A stretch of 64,000 nucleotides of DNA from NCBI GenBank assembly GCA_029948255.1, contig JALIZF010001684.1:481001-545000 (forward strand). The letters are read 5' to 3'. The notes under the pieces are model-generated. The model was not told the DNA's origin, ran no database searches, and saw only the letters and a list, made by a program, of their open reading frames with translations. Origin of the DNA: Telmatactis stephensoni. Lineage: Eukaryota; Cnidaria; Anthozoa; Actiniaria; Isophelliidae. The number at the start of each line of letters is the position of its first letter. The first letter of the stretch is position 1. Positions 56,172-64,000 of the stretch are shown piece after piece. The position numbers were made by a program, and so were the translations under genes.

Positions 56172-58164
56172 CTTCATTCACTCTTTCATTCTTTCAGTCA
56201 GTCAGCTACTCAGTCTGTCATTTGTTCATTTATTCAGGGGTTTTTTTTTTCATTTTAAACGGCTTTGTTGTTGTTGTTTTCTTACATTCAAATAGGCGTT
56301 TGAGACACAAACTGAGACAAAAGTTGAGGTAAGAACAATAGAGTTTAAGTTTTAGTTTCACTTTATTTGCACTTTTCGAAGTAATAATTATAAGATTTTT
56401 TTACATCATACATAAAAATATACAACATATACATACTGAAAAGGAGTTGGTAAATATTAATTGTGCGTAGTATAGAGGCTAAAGCAGTAGCTAAAGCTTT
56501 CGAGTTAGCGCCTCTACAAAAGAAGAACGGAAACAAAGAATAACTAATTAGAAAAGAAAAAGAAAGGAAAGAATAAAGAAAATACTGATATTACAACATA
56601 AATATATATTATTTCAGAAAAGAGATAAATTTTTATACATGATATAATAAAGTCCTACTTTTTATTTAAAGAGATGAATACACCCAGAAAAGTGCAGTGT
56701 CCAACACACTTTTCCTTGAAGTGTTTTGATTATTTTCATTTTCCTTTTTCAGGCGATGGAAGAAGATTGGAAGAAAATCAAGGTTTGAAATTAATAGCTT
56801 TGCCTTTCTCTCCTATTTTCTTTAAGCGTTTGAACGAAACATATCAAAGCTTAACAAAAGTCAAGCTATGATTATGAAGTTACAAAATATAAACAAATAA
56901 ATAAAATGAGTCGTGTTTAACAACAACAACAACAACAACAAGTTTCTGATGATATATGGACATTTAACTGTCTAACTAACAAATTAAATATTAATAATTG
57001 AAATGAATATCAAAATTAATATAAATATAATAATTTATCTATAATAGAAATATGAAACATATATAAGTCAAAATAGAAACACTTATTTCTAATTGATTTC
57101 TAATTAAACAAGTTCCTTTATAGAAAAAGTAACCTGATCAATTATATATTTTCTCATTATTCTTTATATTACGTTTGTTTTGTTTTGTTTTGTTTTGCTT
57201 TATTTTGTTTTGTTTTGTTTCGTTTGGTTTGGTTTTGTGACCGCATATTTTTCTTTTTTTTTTTATTTTAGGCAATGGAAACTGGAACGAAAGTTGAGGT
57301 ATAAAATATAACACAGCATGTAATCTCCATAAACTCTTAGAATCCAATTCTTAGAATCCTTACTTCTTGTATTTTTTTTTTTTCCTTTAAGGCGTTTGAA
57401 GAAACTTAAAGGGAAAATGCGGTAAGAATTGTTAAACTAGATTGCGTAGGCTGTCGTGAATATGGTATTCAGTTTTGTTGTTTGTTGTAGTATTCATTGA
57501 TCAATTAATCGATTGGTTCATTGATTCATTCATTGATGCATGGCTGGATGCATGGATTCATGGACTCATGCATGTTTTGCTTTACTTTGCTACATGTTTT
57601 GCTTTGTTTTGTTTTGTTTTGTTTTGTTTTGTTTTGTTTTGTTTTGTTTTGTTTTGTTTTGTTTTGTTTTGTTTCGATTTGTTTTATTTTGTTTTGTTTT
57701 GTTTTGTTTTGTTCGTTTCGTTTGGTTTTGTTACAGCATATTTTTCTTTCCTTTAGGCACTTGGAACGGAAACTGAAACGAAAGTTGAGGTAAAAAAATA
57801 CAACCAATCATGCGAACAGCATGTTATATTCACAGACTCTTGAAATCCTTACTTCAAGTATTATTTTCCTTTCAGGCGTTTGAACAAACATAGCATCAAA
57901 ATAAGGTATGAATTGATAATTAATTAATCATGAATTCTTTGGATTATTTATGAATAATATTGATCACTCATTTATTTATTCATTCATTCATTCATTCATT
58001 CATTCAGACATCTATTAGTCAATTATTAAGTCAGTCATTTATTCACTCATTCATTTATTTTCCCATTTATTAATTTTGTTTCACTTACTTTTTTATTTGT
58101 TATATGTGTTTGAAACGAAAACTGCAGAGATCGCAGGAAGGGCAGGAAGAGGCTGAGTTTCTAG
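53706..58164 (+). CDS. Secreted polycationic protein built from 13 microexons
   Basis: No known family recognised. Exons: 53706-53830, 54408-54458, 54765-54791, 55190-55213, 55305-55337, 55430-55465, 55784-55810, 55898-55927, 56296-56328, 56753-56782, 57272-57298, 57392-57421, 57757-57789, 57876-57905, 58128-58164. They total 573 nt = 190 aa with every junction in phase 2. Exon 1 encodes a signal peptide (MKVDFKLIFWVLFVAVIVSN) and an acidic run (EGEKGGGEEEG). The rest is basic: each microexon (24-37 nt) gives one module such as RWKLQKLKEL, QWKLERKL, RLNKLKGKM or RLRHKLRQKL. Most split junction codons encode Arg (AG|G, AG|A or CG|G), producing RR between modules; one gives Trp. The C-terminus is RKGRKRLSF. 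Signal peptide, acidic propiece and amphipathic cationic repeats resemble antimicrobial precursors such as Hydra arminins in layout only. Alternatives are a polyanion-binding matrix protein or a multi-peptide precursor cut at dibasic sites. The gene model is strong; the function is inferred. Confidence 0.8.
54134..54256. repeat. (CCTT)n microsatellite
   Basis: About 120 bp of CCTT units with scattered substitutions, intron 1 of the microexon gene. Confidence 0.95.
54828..54946. repeat. (TTGA)n microsatellite
   Basis: TTGA tetramers with a short TTAA interruption, in the intron between microexons 3 and 4. Confidence 0.95.
54982..55073. repeat. (GTGA)n microsatellite
   Basis: About 22 perfect GTGA units, so GTGAGT (a 5' splice-site consensus) recurs every four bases on the transcribed strand, in the same intron as the TTGA tract and upstream of the 24-nt microexon. 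Confidence 0.95.
55750..56010 (+). repeat. Duplicated two-microexon cassette, copy 1
   Basis: Exons 7 and 8 with their flanking intron. GGTATAAAATACAATC and CACAGCATGTAATCTCCATAAA follow the first exon, and AGATTGCGTAGGCTGTCGTG then AATATGGTATTCAGTTTTGT follow the second. The same text recurs at about 57235-57510 (exons 11-12). A more diverged form is at about 57735-57905 (exons 13-14). Confidence 0.85.
56025..56172. repeat. (TTGA)n microsatellite
   Basis: Imperfect at its left (CATTCATTCATGGATGG), then about 100 bp of TTGA units, in the intron between exons 8 and 9. Confidence 0.95.
57235..57510 (+). repeat. Duplicated two-microexon cassette, copy 2
   Basis: Exons 11 and 12 with introns. 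Exon 11 encodes the same peptide as exon 7 and differs by one silent base. Exon 12 differs from exon 8 at three bases. The intron following exon 12 matches that following exon 8 for more than 60 bp. Confidence 0.85.
57597..57716. repeat. (TTTTG)n microsatellite
   Basis: About 120 bp of TTTTG pentamers with few interruptions, in the intron before exon 13. A shorter run is at 57175-57236. The Phe-Val-Leu-Phe-Cys open frames over it are artefacts. Confidence 0.95.
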
Positions 58165-58226
58165 TAACTATGGCTCAAGACCACTTAACACGAGAATTTA
58201 ATACTAGACGAGACTAGTAGAATTAG

Positions 58227-58232
58227 AATAAA
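58227..58232 (+). promoter_or_regulatory. Poly(A) signal of the microexon gene
   Basis: AATAAA in TAGAATAAAAGC, 62 nt after the TAG stop, giving a very short 3' UTR that fits an abundantly expressed small secreted protein. No splice signals are needed after it. Confidence 0.7.
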
Positions 58233-58845
58233 AGCATTGAACTTAAAACTTAGCCAACTTGTCGTTATATTTTCTCGACTAAGTTTCCATTTTCAATTTA
58301 GCCTTTTAAGAGGTTCTTAATAGGGTGCATGATGGCTTTTACGGCTAATAGTTAAGACTGCTGCTTTTTTAGGGTAAGGGTTACTTTATTCCCATTACGT
58401 TAACAGAAAGGTAATAATCAGCCGTACAATGCATTTAAAAGAGGGTCTTGATGGGGTTAATTACCCATTATTACCTAACTTGTAGACTTTCTTCTTTCTA
58501 AACAATAATACTCAAAACAGCATTTTATGCATTCAGTCCGATTCTTGATTCCTTCTGAATCCTACTTTCGCCACTCCTCTTTCTTAATTGGGTTTCCTGT
58601 GTTTAGATAACATTAATATTCATACTAAATAAACTATAGTACATGGTACATTTCCTCAAATTTCAACTCTCTCGTACCACTTCAGCATGAAAAAGGAACC
58701 TTTTTCATTTCTTCTCAGCATGGTGAAGCTAGGTAATACTACTTTTATAACCCTCCACAACTTCAACCCACAGGTGAAGAACTAGATAGGAACAGGTGCG
58801 CCTTTTACCGCTTGTTGCGGCTAAATTTATATTAATTGAAATAAA

Positions 58846-59007
58846 AATCTTTCTTTCTTTCTTTCCTTCCTTCGATTCCTTCCATTCCTTCCTTCCATTC
58901 CTTCCTTCCTTCCTTCCTTCCTTCCTTCCTTCCTTCCTTCCTTCCTTCCTTCCTTCCTTCCTTCCTTCCTTCCTTCCTTCCTTCCTTCCTTCCTTCCTTC
59001 CTTCCTT
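58846..59007. repeat. (TTCC)n microsatellite
   Basis: About 150 bp of TTCC units with TTTC at both borders. The long Pro-Ser-Phe-Leu and Lys-Glu-Gly-Arg open frames on the two strands are artefacts of it. Confidence 0.95.
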
Positions 59008-59348
59008 TTCTTTGTTTCTTTCTCTCTTTGTTTCTTTCTCTCTTTGTTTCTTTCTCTCTTTGTTTCTTTCTTTTTTTCCTTCTTTCATTCTTCCTTTCTT
59101 TCTCTCTCTATTTCTCAATTCAATTATACAGATACACCTGATTTCAAAAAATGTTGCCATAGAAAAATAAACTTAACAATTAAAAATGAAACTGAAAAAG
59201 GAATGAATCAAAAATGGCGAATTTAATCAGAAGATTTCATACAATTGGATTTAAGTTTTTCATACATTGTCCGGTGAAAACGAGTAAGATGGAGGTGCTT
59301 CACATTAGAGAACATTACACAACAGTGTTCAAGCTAGATATCCTTGGC

Positions 59349-59580
59349 ATTTTTACGGTGGCGCACAGCTGGGGCAAAACACAATGCAAAATTGCTTTGA
59401 AATCCCAACAAAGTTTTATGGAACACAACAATCTTTCACTGAACACAACAAAGTTTCGTAGAACACAACAAGCTTTCATTGAACACAACAAAGTTCGTGG
59501 AACACAACAATTTTTCACAGCTGAACACAACAAGACCCAACAATGTTTTACAGTACACAAGTCTTTCACAAGCAACTAAT
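59349..59580. repeat. GGAACACAACAA tandem array with conserved flank, left copy
   Basis: The flank ACGGTGGCGCACAGCTGGGG then CAAAACACAATGCAAAATT is followed by about six 25-28-bp units of the type AACACAACAAAGTTTCGTAG / AACACAACAATCTTTCACTG. The same flank and array occur in reverse orientation at 63155-63440. Confidence 0.8.
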
Positions 59581-61567
59581 TAGTTAAATAATGAGGATGA
59601 GAAATTTCTTTCAGATTTTTATATTAATGCGTCGTTTTGGTTGAACATTTTTCAGGTCCGTGGACATGGATCTTCAAAGTGGACGAACAACACTGCTAAT
59701 TGTATTAGTCGCATTATGTTCTATATTGTATATAATTAATCAAACGTTTAATAACGCCGCTTGCTAAAGAAATAATGCAGCAGTTATAATACATGTTACT
59801 CGGATTTCAACCATCTCCATTCAGAGATCGAAAAGGGTTAAAATTCGAATTATGTTCATATCTAGGCTGTCACGAAAACGAAAACCACGTTTTATGTCGG
59901 ATCTTTAACGATGTAAATCAGAAAACCGTTTTATCTATCATGCAAATGTGTGTATTAGCGCTGCTTGCTAAAAATAATGCATCATTTAGAATACATGCAT
60001 AGTGCCATATTTTGACCTTCTCCATCCAGTCCATCCAAAGACGAAGGTTAAAATCCAGACTATGCTCATATCTAGGCTGTCAAGGAAACGATAGGTGTCA
60101 ATAGACAAGCACAAGGAAAAAGCATACGGGCTTTAAAGACGTTTATCAGAAAACTGTTTTTATCAATGATTATAAGTGTTTCATTTTAGAACATGTGTAA
60201 GAATTTTTGTTCGGGCGACGTTTGAACTCTGGCCCTGCCCACAACAGACGTATGCTTACTTGAGTAAAAGCGTGAACGAAAAATTCGTCGAAATCTATCC
60301 GAATTTTCGTTACTGAAGCTCCGCGCCATCTGGAATGTGTGCATTAGCTCTGGAAATGGTTGCCACTAAGGTTCGAAATACCAAAATCCAACTCATAACA
60401 ATTTAAGTAGTCCAAGGTTATTGCAACAGGCGCGCGCAATACCCCAGAAAAAGCTCGGTTGTACTTCTGTAGCTGTTGCGCAAAACGTTGCGCGATCTGT
60501 TGCAAGATTGGTATGGCTTCAGAAAAAGAACTCGTTTCTACTTCTCTAACTGTTGCGCGCACCTGTTGCAGGGTCGGACACACGCACGATGCATGTTGTG
60601 TACAATGTTACAAGCTACAGGGAAAATAACATCTTGTGTTCTGGGTTTCTACAAATTAAGCAACAAGCTACCCCATTAACAATAGCCCCAGCGCAGGTCG
60701 CATGAGACTGTGTATAGGATAATTCGTCAGGCAGAGCAGTGAATCATTTAAAAGATTTCATCATGTAATGAAAGCACTATGAAAGATTTAAAAGGTTTAC
60801 TTTTTTGTGTTATTAAGTTTCTAGGCAGAAATGACATTTCCCAATATTTTGAATACGACAATATAAAAACTTGCGCGAGTTTGGCATTCTGCATTACGAG
60901 ATTCGATCTCTGTGGAGTTTTCGGGGATACATTTTGATGAGATCAGTTATAATTTAATTTCTCGTCTACTTACACAATTAAACTCAAATCGACCAAGTAA
61001 CTAACACATTTGGTGTTAATATTGAAGAACAAACGCGTACATGTAAACAACTACGAGCTTTGTTTTAAAACGATGAGCTAAAAGTATCAATCCAAATTTT
61101 AAATCACCTTAACTTATAAAATAACTTACCTTTGCCAATGTCTTAATCTGATTAGCTCTAGGGATATTCCTGAAATAGAAAACGTGGATTCCAACTGAAC
61201 ATCTTTAGTGAGGCCGATCATTTCACTTTGGAACGGAAATAAAAGTCCATAAGTAATAGCGTAGGTAACGGCTTGAAACTTGCTGTACTTAAAATAATCA
61301 TGGAAATTTATTGATCCCTCTTCAATCGACTAGATTTTGATTGGTTCTTCTATCTCCCTGGGGAATTGGGACAAATCGATGGAGTAAAACAATGCTCGAT
61401 GTTCCTGAAAACTTATTCTCTTATTTTCTCTTTCTATTTATTTACAAAACAGCTATTTTTTGATAGCTGGACTCTGATTGGTTCATTTCTTTCCCTGGGG
61501 AGTATTAGCATTACAATGAAACTTCGCCGAATAGACTACCCCGATTAGTCATTAAATTTATTAAGTG

Positions 61568-61870
61568 TCTAGGTAGCGCAGCGGTCTAAGGTGATATCTA
61601 AAGGTATGGATTAGGGTCCGGATATCGTCTCCCTCCCTGGCCTTCGGGCTAAGATAACTGTAATATGTAGCACCGGGATAGCGTGGATGGGGCCGAAATC
61701 TTCATCCGTAACGTAAGTCGATTCGATGTCTCAGCTTCTCAGAATGTCTCGGGAGAATCGTCCCAAAATTTCTTTTTCTTTCTTTCTTTTTACAGTTATT
61801 CATTCAGTCTGTTATTTTATTTCCGGGGGTGCTCTTTAAGGGGTTACAAGTTCGATCCTCGTCGACGCCG
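61568..61870 (+). repeat. Possible tRNA-derived sequence (weak)
   Basis: TAGGTAGCGCAGCGGTCTAAGG (61573-61594) looks like a pol III A box and GGGGTTACAAGTTCGATCCTCG (61839-61860) like a B box, but they are about 260 bp apart. If they belong together, a tRNA-like head has been interrupted. Low confidence. Confidence 0.25.
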
Positions 61871-62497
61871 GATTCTTTTTGACTTCTTTTTTCTTCATTT
61901 TTTCCGTTTCTTTCCCAAGCTTTAAGTTAAAATTACATCTTTTTGAACTTGTTTTTGAATGTTTGGTGTTTTTGATATTTTTTCTGATAAATTTCATTTT
62001 CATTTTTTATTTTTAATTATAATTATTCATATATCTTACTGCATTGTTTGTGTGGGGTGCATTTCCTATACATTACAAATTTCTTTCTTTCTTTTTTTCC
62101 TTTTTTCCGTTTCTTTTTTCAAATGTCTGGACGTTTTTTCCTATTATTTTCTTTTTTCGAATATCAGGACATTTTTTCTCGCAAGTGATAATATTTTTAC
62201 TTTTAAATACCTATTTGAATAATAAAATTGGAAACCATTTCTTACAAAATTCCTGACTTACATTAGAATTTGTCCCCGTAGCATGAATTCAAATCGCTTT
62301 GATTTGATTTTATGCGTCAGGTAGCAAATACATACAATTATCTTATCCTACACTAAGCCCACACCATAGAAAATACAGCAAATAATGGCAATGCCTAATC
62401 GGAAGAGACAGTTGAATACCGCCGAATATACAATGGCTTTCCTGCTTTCTGATTGGCTGTATTTCCTATGATGTGGGATAAAACACGACATAATGCC

Positions 62498-62815
62498 TGG
62501 TTCACGCTAACGACGCAAGACGACGCAAGACAACGAAAAACCATGCAAGACCACGCACGATGACTCAACACAACGCATGCAAGACGACGCAAGACAGCGC
62601 AAGACGATGGAAGACGACGCAAGACAACGAAAGACGACGCAAGACGACACAAGACGAAGCAAGACAACGCAAGACGACGAAAGACAACGAAAGACGCAAG
62701 AAAAATAAAACCTTCCGTTCTTTTGCGCTAGCGTTTATGCTTGCGTCGCTACTTTTACAAGTGAAAACACGAGCTTGGCGTTGTCTTGCTTCGATAGTGA
62801 AAACCAGGCTATCGT
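62498..62815. mobile_element. MITE (family E, copy 3) with internal CGCAAGACGA expansion
   Basis: GCCTGGTTCACGCTAACGAC on the left faces GATAGTGAAAACCAGGC on the right, with TGCTTGCGTCGCTACTTTTA inside. The left interior (62511-62700) is about 18 irregular copies of ACGCAAGACG/ACGAAAGACA. The expansion probably arose by slippage of the GACGCAAG element word. Confidence 0.7.
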
Positions 62816-63154
62816 TTTCACTGTTCTCCGATTGTGCTGTATGTGCCTACCTGATCGACGTACACCAGAACGTTCCATTTGAACACGCAAATAGGGGTGA
62901 GGGGAGGAGAGGGATGCATGCATGAGGGAAAGAATAATCAAGCTATCCCTGAGTTTCGAGACTTAAATAAGCATTAATCTTTATTATTGAACTCAATATT
63001 TGCCATGATGTTTGAAAAAATCGGTCATTTTGAGAGCACTTCTAACAGGGTATATTTGGCTTTCAACCTGGAAATGTCCGTTGCTAGACATAATCCACAG
63101 ATAATCAGACTGGGAAGCCTGTGGCAGCTGTGCTTGTGAAAGAGTGTTGCCCCG

Positions 63155-63440
63155 TGAAAGATTTTAGTTGCTTATGAAAGACTTGTGTACTGTGAAACTT
63201 TGTTGTGTTCTGTGAGAGATTGTTGTTGTGTTCAGTGAAAACTTGTTGTGTTCCACGAAACTTTGTTGTGTTCTGTGAAAGATTGTTGTGTTCCATAAAA
63301 CTTTGTTGTGTTCAGTGAAAGATTGTGTTCCACGAAACTTTGTTGTGTTCTGTGAAAGATTGTTGTGTTCCATAAAACTTTGTTTTCAAAGGAATTTTGC
63401 ATTGTGTTTTGCCCCTGTGGGCCACCGTACATTTTTCATG
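63155..63440. repeat. TTGTTGTGTTC tandem array with conserved flank, right copy
   Basis: About nine units such as GAAACTTTGTTGTGTTCTGTG / GAAAGATTGTTGTGTTCCA, then AATTTTGCATTGTGTTTTGC then CCCTGTGGGCCACCGTAC. This is the reverse complement arrangement of 59349-59580. Confidence 0.8.
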
Positions 63441-64000
63441 ATCAGAAGAAATTTGCCCGAAAGCGTATACAAAGTAGCATTCACTGCAATGTCGAACTGA
63501 TGGTGTTTGATTGATCGTGAATTGGCAGTGAGAAAGAGAAATGGAAAAAAAATAACAGACGGCTTATTGTAATATCTGCATTTGTATTTGCTTTGAATTG
63601 CAAGAGAAAATCTAGTGAATTCGACATTAATTCCTTTATTTTTTCACTTTTAAAATGTATTTTTTCTATGACAACATTTTTGTAATTAGGTTTCATCAAA
63701 ATAAAACATACAAAACTAAACGAAAACACACTTTATATAAAAGTGATATCTGATATATAATTACAGGACAGTTTACACAAAATACGAGGATTATTTATAA
63801 GAATAGACTGTCTAGAAAAAAACCATACATAAACTAAGTGAATTACTGATTAGCATCATATATAAGACATATATTTTCGAAACAACCTTGCATTTATAAA
63901 CACTATCATCTTAAATAACGGTCACAGTGGTTTTCACAAGCCCGTCAACCAAGGTGTACTCACTCAAGTATAATGTTCAAATGAATATATCGATCAGTGA

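Larger units (their letters stand above)
58233..64000. other. Repeat-rich gene-free tail of the window
   Basis: Contains the TTCC microsatellite, the two inverted ACACAACAA arrays, a diverged tandem duplication (about 59752-60095, sharing CGCTTGCTAAA, TATCTAGGCTGTCA), GTTGCGC-rich text near 60470-60560, a tRNA-like stretch and the family E element at 62.5 kb. No exon I can defend. Confidence 0.6.

Noticed and set aside
57475..57807. Phe/Val/Leu/Cys-rich and Lys/Gln/Asn-rich open frames
   Set aside because: TTTTG microsatellite in an intron of the microexon gene.
58729..59170. Lys-Glu-Gly-Arg and Pro-Ser-Phe-Leu frames of over 120 codons
   Set aside because: TTCC microsatellite with no other coding support.
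62395..62925. Frames with Arg/Thr/Asp or Cys/Val/Leu repeats
   Set aside because: By-product of the CGCAAGACGA expansion inside the family E element.

Overview
This is a window of an intron-rich, AT-rich animal nuclear genome. Introns are GT-AG with ordinary AATAAA poly(A) signals, and many short palindromic non-autonomous DNA elements are present. The gene set (atypical PKC, a PTB-SH2 adaptor, mitochondrial SDHB) and the repeat style suggest a non-vertebrate metazoan. A cnidarian (anemone or coral) is my favoured guess and a sponge is possible; the sequence alone does not settle it. There is no bacterial, viral or plasmid content.

Layout. 1-2.1 kb: palindromic repeats, including a roughly 700-bp foldback. 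2.1-4.0 kb: three spliced exons (+) of a gene I do not recognise. 6.8-34.5 kb: a complete 20-exon atypical protein kinase C gene (+), 589 aa, whose exon phases all close exactly. Its introns hold many MITEs, a 2.9-kb minisatellite of 42-bp units, and a previously unnoted-looking 252-nt in-frame cassette exon just before the pseudosubstrate. 34.5-38.6 kb: convergent intergenic DNA with repeated CRE-like palindromes and MITEs. 38.6-44.4 kb: an 8-exon PTB-SH2 adaptor gene (-), 586 aa, SH2D5-like. 44.36-44.55 kb: a 195-bp head-to-head promoter with ETS-type motifs. 44.55-50.7 kb: a complete 10-exon SDHB gene (+), 284 aa. 53.7-58.2 kb: a 15-exon gene (+) for a 190-aa secreted, extremely basic protein. 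58.2-64 kb: repeats only.

The most unusual object is the 53.7-58.2 kb gene. A first exon encodes a signal peptide and an acidic stretch. It is followed by 14 small exons, 13 of them only 24-37 nt long, all joined in phase 2. Each encodes one 8-12 residue Arg/Lys/Leu/Trp module, and most junction codons make Arg. Exon pairs and their introns have been duplicated in tandem. I read it as an antimicrobial-type cationic precursor or another polycationic secreted protein; the function is inference, while the exon structure is directly visible and closes in frame.

The genes form no pathway. aPKC is a polarity kinase, the PTB-SH2 protein is a phosphotyrosine adaptor, and SDHB is a respiratory complex II subunit. 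The adaptor and SDHB share a promoter region. All exon coordinates were assigned by eye from splice signals, frame and protein homology.
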